Counted from the first letter of the stretch, positions 10,660-22,583 are shown. The stretch: 64,000 nucleotides of DNA from Gigaspora margarita (GCA_009809945.1 WTPW01000624.1:157274-221273); one strand, 5' to 3'. Program-made: numbers and translations. The notes: generated by a model not told the origin, from the letters alone.

Positions 10660-11125
10660 AGGACCATCCGGATTAAATTCGGATCCTACTTTGTGTATCC
10701 GGATGATAATCCGAATCTGGATAAATCCGAATTCAATTATTGAATCCGGATTCTATATGAGCACAAAGTGGCATCACTTTACTCATTATATTTACGAATT
10801 TGGCTACAAATGCTAATATGAAGCTGCTGTTTTATTTGAAATAAACAAAATTTGAATGGTTTATTTCAAATATCTAACAAAATGAAATGCCAATTTCGAA
10901 TTTAATAAATTAATTAACAAGAAATGTGTCAGACAAATGCAATGAGCTATGCGAAATATAATTAATTTTTGTGTATCAAAAGATTAAGATCAAATTTAGT
11001 GTAGGAAGTTCTATGCAAATTAATGTAAGTTTTTTTTTTTAGTTGTTACTAGTGATTTGACCCAGGTGGGTATCACTCGGATATCCGATAATTATTCGGA
11101 TAAATGCTATCCGGATTGGAATTCT
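10660..11125. repeat. Region bounded by CCGGAT/ATCCGGATT-rich segments
   Basis: 10662-10765 and 11085-11125 both carry repeated ATCCGGAT, TCCGGATT and TTCGGATAAA words in both orientations, with AT-rich DNA between. It is probably one non-autonomous element with subterminal repeats, but I could not define its ends. Confidence 0.35.
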
Positions 11126-11312
11126 AGATTGGTTAATCAGGAAAAATCATTTAAAAATTCTGTCTTATTAGAATTTTATATGATACCACATATAGATTTG
11201 ATTTTCATAGTGTATTGAACATCCCAATGCAGTATGGTTTTGAGTTAGCTCATACTGATCCGGTGTTATATATATTGGGGATAATCAGAAGGGGTTTAAA
11301 ATACCCGTATTC

Positions 11313-11398
11313 TAGAATGTCCAGATTATGCGGCTTCAATTTGGTTTATATTGTTTGAACAATAGGAAAATCATTGAAACCGCATAATCTGGACACTC
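11313..11398. mobile_element. 86-bp hairpin MITE with 11-bp target duplication (MULE-like)
   Basis: The arms AGAATGTCCAGATTATGCGG and CCGCATAATCTGGACACTCT are near-perfect inverted repeats. The 11-bp sequence TACCCGTATTC flanks both sides exactly (11302-11312 and 11399-11409). Duplications of 9-11 bp are typical of Mutator-like elements. It is tiny, with no coding capacity and a loop of only about 40 bp. Confidence 0.8.
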
Positions 11399-12029
11399 TA
11401 CCCGTATTCCATTCATTCCATGCTGATCTACTGTAACAATACTGTCGTGATTAAATGGATTTGAATTGTGATGACATTCTTGATCATAACTTGCTCATCA
11501 CTATTTTGATCATGGGTTATATCACCAATCAAAAAGCGTTAAAGCATAATAACTTGATTCTTTACTTTATTTGCTACATTAGTTTTAGCACATTTTGGAT
11601 ATAACCATGATTTTATTGGTTGGTAGATCAACATAAAATTACGAACTACAAGCAGAGAAAATTAGTGATTATAAGATAATCTGGGCGGCAAAAATTCCGA
11701 CCAAAAATTTACGAAAAATGAAAAAAAAGCTAGAAATCAATCATCTAAATCTTTGGTGGAATGTAATTTTTCTTATTATTTGCCAATTTATTCGCTATTT
11801 TTTATTGATCTTATGCTTAAAATTGTTCTTGTTCTTCTTCTTGCACTTGCAATTGTACTTATTCTTTGCACTTGTTCTTGTTAAACATTTGATTGATTTT
11901 TATTATCTATTTTTTCGCCCAAAAATGTTTGTAAATATTAGGTAATCAAAAACAACAGAAGCAAATTTGGCAAATTCACGTTTCACGATTTTAAGAGAGT
12001 TGTTTAAGTTAAAGCTGATTTGAAAATTA

Positions 12030-12293
12030 GGCCAGACCAATTTAATTCGGTGGTTTACATTACATCCTGCTCACAAAAGAGGGGGGGGGGGGGGGTTTAT
12101 AGTAAAATTTTAAAAAAATTTTAAAAAAAAAAAAAATTTCCGATTTGTTCCGGGACTATATTAAAATTTTCCGAAATATTCCGTAGTACTATGTATATCT
12201 GTCAAAATTTTTTTTTACTATGAGGGAGGGGGGGGGGCTCTGAGGAGGGGGGGGGGGNGGTAATGTAAACCACCGAATTAAATTGGTCTGGCC
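12030..12293. mobile_element. 264-bp MITE with TTA target duplication
   Basis: Ends GGCCAGACCAATTTAATTCG (left) and its complement at the right pair perfectly for more than 30 bp. TTA flanks both ends (12027-12029 and 12294-12296). Two poly-G tracts lie just inside the arms; one contains an undetermined base at 12258. The 3-bp TWA site suggests PIF/Harbinger-type mobilisation. The near-identical arms imply a young insertion. Confidence 0.85.
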
Positions 12294-12305
12294 TTAGTGA
12301 GACAC

Positions 12306-12451
12306 GTGATGAATTTTATGGATCATCTGAAAATTTCAATAATAATTTTTCAGTAATAACAGTTTAGTTTTTCGATAATATAATTTTATATTATCGAAAA
12401 ACTACGTTGTTATTACCGAAAAATAATTATCGAAATTTGGATGTTCATCAC
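12306..12451. repeat. 146-bp near-perfect palindrome
   Basis: Bounded by GTGATGAA and TTCATCAC. The centre TTTTTCGATAATATAA is followed by its mirror TTATATTATCGAAAAA. Likely a foldback MITE sitting 12 bp from the MITE at 12030-12293. Confidence 0.65.
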
Positions 12452-12804
12452 AAAGTTAATCATGTTCCACTAATTTTCGTTACATTCACTTTACCAAAGG
12501 GAGTGTAATATATTTATCGTTGGTCTGGTCAAATTGACAATCACATGAAAATTATTTAGGATTATGATCCTGATTATGCGTATTGGTTTAACCAATCAAA
12601 ATAGAAATTTTTATCATGTAAAAAATGTTAGCCAATAAAATCATAAAATAGAACGAAACGAATTTTAATTAAAATTTGTAGTTAAAATTCAAAATAAGTG
12701 CCATTAAATATTACTATTAGGTAAGTAAATAAGTATCTAGTAATTTAGATTGAGATTCTTAACATTTCTATAGTATTTATTTTATTTATTTACAAACTCT
12801 CAAT

Positions 12805-12892
12805 GTTTAATTCTACATCTAATTTTACGCCTAATTCATATTCTAATTCTATGTTAAATTCTATATCTACTCAAATTTCTAATATTTTACAC
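12805..12892. repeat. Degenerate CTAATTCTA (telomere-like) repeats
   Basis: Runs of TCTAATT/CTAATTCTA words read as TTAGAATTAG on the minus strand, like the cores at 16201-16238 and 30523-30590. Dispersed repeat content rather than a chromosome end. Confidence 0.45.
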
Positions 12893-12934
12893 TATACAGA
12901 CAGATCTCTCTAAATACATTGCGATGGAACCAAT

Positions 12935-13219
12935 GATACGGGCCGATGCCAAATTCTCAGACCGACCCGGCTAATCGGCCCGGTCGACTGGGCCGATCAT
13001 ATAACAAGAATGCAAAACAGGCTTATAATTTGATTTTCTCAATATGGAAATAGTTAGAATTACATTACAATACTTGTGAAGATGCTTGAGGTAGTAGTTG
13101 ATCTCAAAAAATCGACTTTAGTTAGTCGATATAATGATCAATACATCATAAGCACTAGGGTACGGGACAGGACGGGTCGGGTCGGGTTCATTTAAACCCG
13201 ATTAAAAACCGACCCGGAC
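12935..13219. repeat. CCCGGTC/GGGTCGGG-rich segments
   Basis: GC-rich words (GGCCCGGTCGACTGGGCC, ACGGGTCGGGTCGGGTT, ACCGACCCGG) resemble the subterminal parts of the hAT-like element at 27170-28442 and the block at 47865-48020. Probably a broken element; ends not found. Confidence 0.4.
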
Positions 13220-13396
13220 TGACCCGTCATAAAAATTTTTTATCGGACCTGACCAAATCCGATCATTTTGGTCAGCAGTCATATTTTTTCCGTCCTATCG
13301 GGCAATTACGAGAAATTAAGGTCTCCGTCGGGTGACACCGAATGAAAATAGAATCGAACAATTAACACAATTAGGATCTAAAAAAAAAAAAAAAAA
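13220..13396. repeat. Dispersed repeat, copy 1 (runs into assembly gap)
   Basis: Contains TCGGGTGACACCGAATGA and ATCGAACAATTAACACAATT ending in a poly-A. The same order appears at 25540-25745 and 26035-26245. The unit also has a nearby GGTCAGCA word. Non-coding. Confidence 0.6.
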
Positions 13397-13614
13397 NNNN
13401 NNNNNNNNNNNNNNNNNNNNNNNNNNNNNNNNNNNNNNNNNNNNNNNNNNNNNNNNNNNNNNNNNNNNNNNNNNNNNNNNNNNNNNNNNNNNNNNNNNNN
13501 NNNNNNNNNNNNNNNNNNNNNNNNNNNNNNNNNNNNNNNNNNNNNNNNNNNNNNNNNNNNNNNNNNNNNNNNNNNNNNNNNNNNNNNNNNNNNNNNNNNN
13601 NNNNNNNNNNNNNN
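13397..13614. other. Assembly gap (undetermined bases)
   Basis: A run of about 218 N preceded by a homopolymer A tract. No inference possible inside. Confidence 0.99.
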
Positions 13615-16000
13615 GCCAATAAAATTGCAGAAAATTTTGCGAATAAAAAAAAAAAAAAAAACCAAAAAATTTTGCTTTTTTAAAAATTTTTTTAAAAATT
13701 TTTTTATAATTTTGCTAATTCTGGCCGGCATTATGATAATTCTGGCCAAAATTATAGCGGCCAAATTTTACGTTTATTAATAAAAATACTTAACTTTAAA
13801 CCTTTATAAAAGTAGTTAAACTTAATAAATTAAAAAACAAATTCTATAGCTTTATTCTTAAAGTCTTTCTCTACATTACTATAGAAAGAAAAATTGTCCT
13901 AGCTATACTAGTTATTTTTTTATAACAGTTTAAAAATTATCAATTTCGCTTGTTGATTTAAGGATTCCCGCACTGTAGTTTAAAACAAATTAAATATATA
14001 CATTTTTTAATTTTATTGCAGATTTCTGAAAAGTACTACACAGTTATATTTTGCAATCATACTTTAAAGAATTGAACGACTTGTATATGAAGAAATTTTT
14101 TATTCCAGCTGTAACAAACCCTTAATCAATTTCAAGTTGATTTAATTTCAATAACTACACGAGATAAAAATTTTCTTTAGGACCTAATCCAATTTTGAAT
14201 AGTATTCCTTCTAAAGTTATAAGTGTGCGAGAAGTTTTACAAGCACAATTAGTGTCACAAATGGGTAATATAAATTGCTACAAATGTAAAAAGTAAAGTT
14301 GCCTCATCACCCTAATAATCACATTTGCAATAATTAATGTAGCTAGAATAAATGACTAGAATATATGTTCTGTGTCAATTAAAAATTTTGTCAATTTATA
14401 ATTAACACGCGTCACATATTAATTTTTACAGATTAAAGAATACCTAGGTCAATTTTAATGCATTTAGATATCAATTTTATTGTATTTGTGTGCCTGAAGT
14501 TAGCATTTGTTTGAAGTTGCAACTTCAAGCACTTGAAGTTACCTTGCCTAAAATTACCTGCTAACGCGTGCAAGATGATCTAATTTCAGGGGCTAATTTC
14601 AGTAAAGTGCAATTTCATATAAATTAATTTAATGATTTTAATTGAATATGCGCTAAATAGATTCGGAATCGCCTTTAAATTAGTTCGAAATTCTTTAACG
14701 ATTTGAGTGAATTTAAATTTTGTTTCAACATAAGTGTATTTAGAATCAACTTATATTGATTCTAAATCTACCAAAATTCTATTCCGACGTACATATTTCA
14801 TTTTTCAATTATACTTGAATCATTCATTTTGGTTTAATTTAAATCGACCTTTTTATTTAAATTCACTACTAGATAGGTTAGATTTACCATTTTTAATCAA
14901 TTTTACAATATATAGCCTGTTATAGTAGAACATGGATCCATTAAGGATATCGCGTAACTCCGTGACAAGTATTTTTTTGTTACTTATATCATAAAAGAAC
15001 TTGTTAGAAAATATATTAAATTATATAAAAGGAATGTACGAGACGCGTATAGGCGATATCTTTGAGTAATATACCCGATTTTTTTAAAAAGGCAAATTTT
15101 GAATTAGGTCTCCTTTAATACATGATTATGGATGAATATTTATGCATTTACATTCGTGCTAATAGATCTTGAACGAATGTGCTTTATATTAAATTATAAC
15201 CCCTGAATATTACCACCTAATTTAATGTCGAGCTTAAGGATGACTTGTTTCCTCATTGTTTATTGCATTTGCATCAGTGAAGTGGGTGAAACATTATCAG
15301 ATATGATAATAGTCACGACAAGAAACACGGTATCATTTTAAATTATGGCGAGACGAGAAAACCTGTAAATTGATTAATGAGTTTTCACTACATCGAACTC
15401 GACCCAGGAGAATCTGGTTGAATTCCAGCCATTTTGATAATACCGTTTATAATTATTACATTACAAATGAACATTTATTCCCACATAAAGTGTTCGGCCT
15501 ATCGTGTTGTTATAAACGACTAGAATAATTAGTTGTATGCATATTTCAATTGCATATTAGTCATTTCTGTATCAATTTTCTGGGTTGTAAAAATTTACAA
15601 ATCGATTTACAGTTTCTTGTACCATCACTCATATATCATGGTTTATTCCATATCCACCGACAAAATTCAAATATCGAAATTCCGACAACCACTTGGTCCC
15701 GAAAGTTCATAATCCTGACAGTTTGATCATAATAATCAATCTGCCTGAAATATATCTTAATTCTCATTTAAATAAATTATAATTGTCATAAATTACTATA
15801 TGCTCGCCTAATATTAAATACTAGCTAAATTTTCATACATTAAAAGAATACATTCGTATATTAATATATATTTTAACAATATGGGGTCTTTGCCTTGAAA
15901 ATGACCTTATGGGACTATGAGATTTTAAGAATAAAAATTAAAATTTCTAACCAACCAGTAATTCAATTCAAATAAACTTTTTTTGGAGCAAACGCAAAAA
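13615..16000. other. Spacer, no gene recognised
   Basis: AT-rich DNA. A weak inverted pair, AAGGATATCGCG near 14942 and GGCGATATCTTT near 15053, may bound a small MITE of about 125 bp, without a clear target duplication. Reading frames here look like noise. Confidence 0.4.
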
Positions 16001-16028
16001 AAAAATGCTCAAAAAAAAAATTATATGT

Positions 16029-16062
16029 GCGCTATATATACGGGGAGCCCCGATATACGCGC
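16029..16062. repeat. GC-rich hairpin
   Basis: GCGCTATATATACGGGG, a 2-base loop, then CCCCGATATACGCGC: a strong short hairpin in an AT-rich setting, near further CpG-rich words (GCGCTGCGTACTACG). Function unknown. Confidence 0.55.
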
Positions 16063-16200
16063 AAAATTTAAATCTATGTGCGCTGCGTACTACGCCGATC
16101 CAATTTACAATGTATGCAATGTTCTTTATACAACACGTATGAATTCTGTGCCAGGTTATGTCGATCATGTGGCGCAAGCAAATTTTTTGAATTTTATTAA

Positions 16201-16240
16201 TGTTAGGGTTAGGGTTAAGGTTAGGATTCGAGGTTAGCAA
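16201..16240 (+). repeat. Interstitial telomere-like TTAGGG stretch
   Basis: GTTAGGGTTAGGGTTAAGG followed by drifted units. Downstream, ACTTTTTGTTAGTGCAC resembles the phrase after the similar stretch at 30523-30650, so this belongs to a dispersed module rather than to a telomere. Confidence 0.6.
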
Positions 16241-16587
16241 GACTAAGAGTAAAATCGTTCAGGGAGAACTTTTTGTTAGTGCACTAAAGGTGGTTTTTTA
16301 TGCAAGCTAGTATTTGAATGGTGCACATCACTAAATCCAAGCACTAAATTACAGTGCATTAGTAATTGTCGCATTATCATATTTTGAAAATTTCTCGATA
16401 AAAATATTGTAATCACCAAAAAAAAAGTAATAGAAGTCTTAAGACATTTATCATTAGAATATAGTAAATTAAAATATAACTTTCTTATCGCTATGATTAT
16501 TTATACTTGCGCTTAAAAAAATTAACGTGGTTATTGAAAAATTGTATTGACTAGTTAATTTATAAAATTACATAACTATGTTATAAA

Positions 16588-16831
16588 CAGGGTTAGTCAA
16601 CTCACTGGTCAACCAAAAATTCACTGGTCAAATTGGTCAAATGGTCTGGTCAAATTGGTCAAGTGGTCTAGTCTATTAAATAAATAATTTTATTATACAA
16701 AATAAAACATATAATATATATATATATGTTTAAACATCATTTGACCAATATGACCAATACTAAACCCTTGAACCAACTGGTCAAATTTGTCTGGTCAAAC
16801 TTGACAGTTGACCGGTCCATGCCAACTCTGA
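16588..16831. mobile_element. hAT-like non-autonomous element
   Basis: Left end CAGGGTTAGTCAACTCACTG; the right end on the opposite strand reads CAGAGTTGGCATGGACCGG. Subterminal ACTGGTCAAATTGGTCAA words are repeated in both orientations, typical of hAT ends. GTTATAAA occurs at 16580-16587 and 16832-16839, an 8-bp duplication with one extra A at the right junction. Confidence 0.75.
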
Positions 16832-16839
16832 GTTATAAA

Positions 16840-18211
16840 GACGTTGATTGTGTTCCTTGTTTTAGTGTGACATTGTCGCACGGCTATTTTATATTGATAC
16901 CATAAAATAAATTATGACTCATAAACACATATACACTTCCATATCAGATATCAAGTCTATTACTCTATGCAGGAGAACTGATAAAAAGTAAATTATTTTA
17001 GTAAATTTTTCTATCGATATCAAAAATTCAATTGTTCATGTAACATATTCATAACGCCTGCGTTTTTTCGAATATAAGGAGCATTCGATAGAGTTTAAAG
17101 AACATTTGAAATAGCAGTTTGATAATAGTACATAAAATCCAAAATGTTACCTATTCAGTCGGTAATATATAAATTGATTATAATTCAGCTAAAAAAATGA
17201 ATGATTTCTTATACGTAGATGCGTAATATAAGTTAATATAATGTTAAATATGTTGATAAACATTTTATTTTTGATGATTGTTTCTTTCTATTTTCTCGCT
17301 AGAATTTTCGGCTTTTTATCTTTTTTTTCTTTTACGATTTTTCGGACATTCGGACATTCAGTTAGTGATAGCGTGTTTTCAATTTCATGTGCATTATGTA
17401 TATGATGCACATGGTGTGCATGAAATACGCAACTAGCTTATACAAGAACCCTTTCGGAAATTGCTCTCTAGTTTAAGAATTTGCGTGGTTTGATTTTTAT
17501 TTGGAAACTTCTAATCAACACATACATAATGAAATTTAATTTGGTATGCATATCTGTCTGAAAAGAATGATATCACCGATTTATTTTCAATTTTTTTTTT
17601 TTTTTTTTTTTTTGGAAGGGTTTTAAACGAAGCAACTAAAATTTGTGTTAGAGTTGGTTTAAGGTTAATAATTTGGTAAGTAGTTCAGGTAAATTACTCT
17701 CGACACTCATTTTTTGTATTTAAATCTTTTTTTTTTGATATTCGATGTAGATCTCACAAATAAGAAGGAATGTTAAAGCCAGGACTAGAGTTAAAATATC
17801 TTTTTGATTTATTTATGTGGTTTTTTTATATATAGTGATCAATTATACAATTCATGTAATATGTGGATCAATATGAACGAACCTGGCCTTAATGGACCCC
17901 AAATAAGGAAATTAAAAAACAATTCGGCATGATATTGGTCGTCTGGAAATCCCACCAAATACCCTTGATTTTGAAATTCAATCAGATGATTTTAAAGTTT
18001 ATTATACGATTTCAATTGTATTTGTGAATAGCAATAAGGGTAAATTTAATTACTTTGCAGAATCACATGTAATTGATGGCGTATAATTGGAATAAGAATC
18101 AATAAAAGTATCGACATTAATTTATTGTGTAAGGATTGAAAAGATGAGAAGCATATACTTAGTATAATTTTTCGAACGATAAATATAAAAAGAGTATATT
18201 TTTTGTCCGCT

Positions 18212-18213
<2 letters not shown>
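16840..18213. other. Spacer upstream of the secreted-protein gene
   Basis: No coding or repeat boundary recognised; includes a poly-T run near 17591. It should contain the promoter of the gene at 18317, but no element can be assigned with confidence. Confidence 0.45.
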
Positions 18214-18264
<51 letters not shown>

Positions 18265-18268
18265 TATA
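18214..18268. repeat. Poly-A run followed by a TA repeat
   Basis: About 35 A then about ten TA units, ending 48 bp before the start codon at 18317. It lies where a core promoter could be, though it may be only a microsatellite. Confidence 0.7.
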
Positions 18269-18316
18269 GTTTAAAAATCAAACCATTTCCGCATTAAAAT
18301 TTAAAATATATTTATA

Positions 18317-18706
18317 ATGTTGAAAACCAGAAGTATCGCTCTTTTCGCATTCCTTTTTACATATTTAAATGCAACTCTCCTTTGTCGTGCTGCTATTGGC
18401 GATAAAGCTGCAGCAACATTTAAAATTCTTAATGGTACAGCTACATTTGAACAAGTTACTGAAGACACTTTCTCCATTTATGGAGTACTCAATAAAGGCA
18501 TTGATGAAAATGATCCTGATATTTACTTTATAGACCTTAATGGAGATACATTATCATTTGCCGAGTATAATATATCTATTGACCCACCTAAAGCAGGTCC
18601 CTGGAATGCAACAACCAATGGAAATATTGATGAGTTAATTGGTACATATATTGCTATTCTCTATGATGAAAACACTATTGATGATTCATTTATCGTTAAA
18701 GAATAA
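18317..18706 (+). CDS. Small secreted protein of unknown function
   Basis: 129 residues, single exon. A signal peptide is clear: MLKTRS, a hydrophobic stretch IALFAFLFTYL, and probable cleavage near CRA-AIGDK. The mature part is acidic, with an NGT and an NAT glycosylation sequon, a run KILNGTATFEQVTEDTFSI and the acidic tail NTIDDSFIVKE. It lacks Cys after the signal, which is unusual for secreted effectors that rely on disulfides. The alternating hydrophobic pattern suggests a beta-sandwich. A faint resemblance to the superoxide-dismutase-like fold (TFEQV, VLNKGI) is only a guess; no metal-ligand His cluster is present. It is intact beside many broken genes, which suggests it is still maintained. 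No neighbour shares an obvious pathway. Confidence 0.7.
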   Translation: MLKTRSIALFAFLFTYLNATLLCRAAIGDKAAATFKILNGTATFEQVTEDTFSIYGVLNKGIDENDPDIYFIDLNGDTLSFAEYNISIDPPKAGPWNATTNGNIDELIGTYIAILYDENTIDDSFIVKE

Positions 18707-19023
18707 AATAAGTTGCAAAAACGGATTATCAATAGAAATCTTAGTTTGGTCTTGATTTTCGGTTGGTTGCTCTTTGGATTTTGATGAACTCATATTTAGT
18801 AAAAATGAATGATAGTTTTTTTAAGATGGAGTTTCAAATGATTATGTTTAAAACACGTTTAATTTGGAAACTTTTATAAACCTTCAAATAATTTTTCAGT
18901 AACAAGGATATATCTATTACTAAGGAGTTGTTTATGTGATGCACAGTTATGTTCATTGAGTAAATAGTAGTCTAGTTTATATTATTTATATCGAAATAGT
19001 TTGCGGATAAATAAATTCAATTC
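18707..19023. other. 3' flank of the secreted-protein gene
   Basis: AT-rich; AATAAA-like signals are plentiful (for example just after the stop and near 19010), so a polyadenylation site cannot be fixed. Confidence 0.4.
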
Positions 19024-19445
19024 TGATCAACTCACTGATTATTACTTTACAGACAACTTTCACAGACAATTAATTTAGTGTCAAGGCTATTTTACAGGTG
19101 TAGGGATTGGAACCGCCTAAAATTTTTCTTAATCGTTAAATCGTTTAACCGTTTAACCGTTTAATTTGGCCGGCATTAAAATAATTCCGGCCCACGACCA
19201 ACATAATTCTGCCCGGAACTATAGAGCAATTTTTAAACGGTTAAACGGATCCAATCCCTATACAGGTGATTAATTCACATACAAGTTCATTTCGTAATCA
19301 GTTTACTTCACCGGTAGTTCATTTCACAAAACAATGCTAGTCATTGTTGTTAGGATTAGATTTAAAGTTAGATGAAATATGAAAGAGCTTGCTGTAAATT
19401 AATTTTCAATGACTAAGATGTCTATGTTGGTGAAATAATACGGAC
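19024..19445. repeat. Old TTTCACCGACA-type repeat split by a hAT-like insertion
   Basis: TTTCACAGACAATTAATTT on the left and TTCACCGGTAGTTCATTTCAC plus TGGTGAAATAATACGGAC on the right match the hairpin element at 8731-8970 in drifted form. The element at 19101-19260 sits inside. Confidence 0.5.
19101..19260. mobile_element. 160-bp hAT-like MITE with perfect 8-bp duplication
   Basis: Left end TAGGGATTGGAACCG; the right end on the opposite strand reads TAGGGATTGGATCCG. TACAGGTG is duplicated exactly at 19093-19100 and 19261-19268. Subterminal GTTTAACCGTTTAA words recur. No coding capacity. Confidence 0.85.
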
Positions 19446-20044
19446 CCAAATAAATAGTATAACAAATGCTTTCTTTATACTCTAAAAGAATAGTAAAATT
19501 AAACTTGAATTGCTCATTTATCGCAGTTTGCAAAATGATCAAATTTGTCCGATTGTACATGATTGTACATGATTGTTTGCGATTATATGCAATTGTGTGC
19601 GATTGTACAATTTATAATTCTCGCTCATATTAAACACTTTCTTTATTAGACATTATGAAGACACAGATCTTGTATGACCAATTATTTTTTGAATATATAT
19701 CGTTATCGTTAAACAACCAAAATGCCGATAAGCCTGATTCTTGTGGCATAATATGTGAAATTTATGAAGGCACACGTAGTTAAGAGCATAGCTGATCAGA
19801 CCATTCCTATAAATTTTTTCATCAATATATAAATAACGCTTCTGATTGAACAATAAAAATAATAATTTGAAACACACGACAAACTTACTAATTAATATTT
19901 ATTATTTTATTAATAATTAATCAATAATTGAATTATCTATTTTGATCCCTAAATTTGAATCCATAAAGATCTAAAATATTTGATAAATTTAGTAAGCAAA
20001 GATTCTTTATTTAGGCGTAATATGGGACTGTAATGAGGTGATGT

Positions 20045-20580
20045 TGGAGAATTTGTCATTTCCACTTCTTTTACTTCTCCTTCAAAATGAAATCATTATA
20101 ACTAATATTTAATGAAGTCAAAAGTAATATTTTTGCAAAGAAATTCCGCTAAAACTTTTCTTACTTAATCATCAAAATAATTATAACTAAGTTCTAATAA
20201 TATTTTTTGCATAGACCTTCTGCAATACTTTTCCTCCTTCAAATCCGAGAAGATTATAATATGAAGTTAATGTAGTATTTTGCAAAGAGCTTCCGCTAAT
20301 ACTTTTCCACCCTCAGGGTCAATTCGATGTTTAGCATGATTTAAAAAAAAATCAAAAAAGAGTTTACATGAAGAGCTTCCATCCTTCAAAACTAAAATTA
20401 TTGTTACTAAGATTTGACGAAATTGAGATAATATTTTCGTGAAGAACTTATATCAATGCTTTTTCTCCTTCAAAACTAATATTTTTGCTAAAATTTAGGG
20501 TCAACGCTGTATTTTTACAAAGAATTTTTATTGATGCTTTTACTCCTGCTGGATCAATATTATTATTTTTTACCCAATAT
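20045..20580 (-). pseudogene. Relic of an RNase-inhibitor-type LRR protein (NLRC3-like)
   Basis: Reading the minus strand from 20575, phrases recur at roughly 84-base spacing: DPAGVKASIKILCKNTAL, then NISFEGEKAL, NNNFSFEG, EGGKVLAEALCK and FEGGKVL. They match the 28-residue LRR unit (EGGKALAEALCKNTTLTSLNL type) that is abundant in AM-fungal NLRC3-like proteins. The units jump between frames and contain stops, so no continuous reading frame survives. Neither a start nor a nucleotide-binding domain is visible. At least five partly preserved units remain. Context gives no function. Confidence 0.65.
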
Positions 20581-20589
20581 TATTATTTC

Positions 20590-22575
20590 CAAGATCTAAG
20601 AAGTTAGAATATTTATTAGGCGATTCTCTGATTTTAAGATTTCGATGCGATGTTGTTGAGGTTTGCTTTTTGTGATGATGATCGAGGAAAGTTTATGAGA
20701 ACTCGATTAGTTACATTTTTTAACGTATCCGGAATTCTCTTAGAATCGAAAAATACCTGATTTCCCTTGATTTTACATATACATTATTCTAATCCTAATT
20801 ATAAAGCGGTTTTCTTAATTTTTATTTACGCGTAACTTTTTACTTAGAAATAAAACACGTTTGTTTTGATTATCACGTTACACCTGGTTAGGGTTGGAGT
20901 ATTACTGCGTTTTCGATTTAAAGTAAAAATTTCGATTAATTTAGATAAAAATTTCTATTGATTTCGAACATTTTAGCTTTACTTTGAAATGACTATCTTC
21001 GATATTTTAAATTATTTTGATTGGACGCCACATCATGTGACCGAAAATTTTTTGTGGGAGAGCAACGAGCGTTAATTTCAGAATTTACTGTTGATCATAT
21101 CATTTTATATGACTTTTGGTAGATATAATCTTATCTAAAATAACGCCCATGCACATATTCTAAATAACGCGTTATTTCGCGACGATACGGTAATAAAATA
21201 ACGGTAACTAAAAACCTTTTTAATACGTTGACTATAAATAAAACTAAAAATATAAATTCAAAAAAAAAAGAAATTCCAATTAGTAATAAAGAACGTAACC
21301 GTTTGTAAATTCAAAAATTAATCTAAATTCAATCGGCTGCCAAATTTAGTTTGGTTATACGCAAGTAATATAAATATGCCTGAAAATTGTTAAGAGACAC
21401 TAACACCCTAACCAAAAGTTAATATTACTTAAATTACGCAACTACGCGCGATGTAGTCGCGCTGAAGTCGTGAATGCGAATTTTAGAGTTTCGCAAAAAG
21501 GTATGACCCAGTGATTTCTTGATAATAATGGGAATATTGTATTAGATTTTAAATGTCTCAAGAATTTTATAGATTTCCAATAAATTGTTATATTACAGAT
21601 TGAATATATTTAGAATCTTGAAGATTTCCCTCCATCATCACCGCGAACATCACATGAGCACCTTTATAATAATCATCAACATTTATTTAAGTTTTTTAAG
21701 TGAATTTTGAATGGAACAATTACAAAATAATATGATTATTTAAACGATGTTGAAGCTAAAATATCAAGTTTCATATATTTAATATAAAGGTTTATTGCTT
21801 AGTTAAATTTAGATGATTTATGGCCTGTATGACAGTAATAATTTTGGTTTGGAAGTAGAGATGATGACAACAGGGAAGTAGTTGTTTTGTATTTGTGTAC
21901 ATAGCACCTTATCTAGGTTTGTTAGCATTGGTCACATAAAATGTTAAGGGTTTTTTCCAGATAGAATTGTCCAGTTTTTTCATCCAATCCTTTATAATAA
22001 AGGGTAACATTTAGAATGCAAATTGGTATAGGTTCGATCGATATTCTCAAATTCTGCACTGTTAGTATGTATTGCACGAAAGCAGGAGAGAGTATTCCCC
22101 CTCGATGAGAGACTAAATGTACGTATGTGGGTTTGTCAATGTATTTGAATTTATGAAAATGATTCTGATTCCGAATAATTACGGACTGAAAATGTATTAT
22201 TTGTTTTAGTACGGCTAGAATTCTGATTGTAAAATATTATTGCTTACAAAAATTATATTATTATGCATATCTAAGTTGGTTGATGTTCGATTATTTGTTT
22301 TAAATTGGTGAGAATTCTGATCAATATTGTATCCAATCCGAATTAAATACAAGTCCTGAATATGCAATAATTCAAAGTTATGACTTTAATATTTATATTA
22401 ATTATATTAAAAATGGATCAAAATCGGAGTTTTGATATAATTTTGCGTAGAAATTGAGTCTTTCGCTACACTCTGGATAGTTCAAATGTCTACGTTTGTT
22501 ATCCATTTATCGTGAATTTATCATTAATGCTTTTGATTTATTTAGTTTTATAAATTCAATTTTAAAACATCATAA
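20590..22575. other. Spacer between LRR and BTB relics
   Basis: No gene seen. 21125-21190 carries AAATAACGCCCATGC and TTATTTCGCGACGATACGGT, a fragment of the TA-flanked element at 58349-58869. Confidence 0.45.
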
Positions 22576-22583
22576 CTTCTAAA

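Noticed and set aside
13332..13764. Long reading frames made of undetermined residues
   Set aside because: They only span the N gap at 13397-13614.
16201..16240. A true telomere end
   Set aside because: Only a few exact TTAGGG units, embedded in other DNA and matching dispersed repeat cores elsewhere in the window.
15983..16240. 84- and 90-codon frames around the GC-rich hairpin
   Set aside because: Both strands are open by chance across a hairpin and telomere-like repeat; no protein features.
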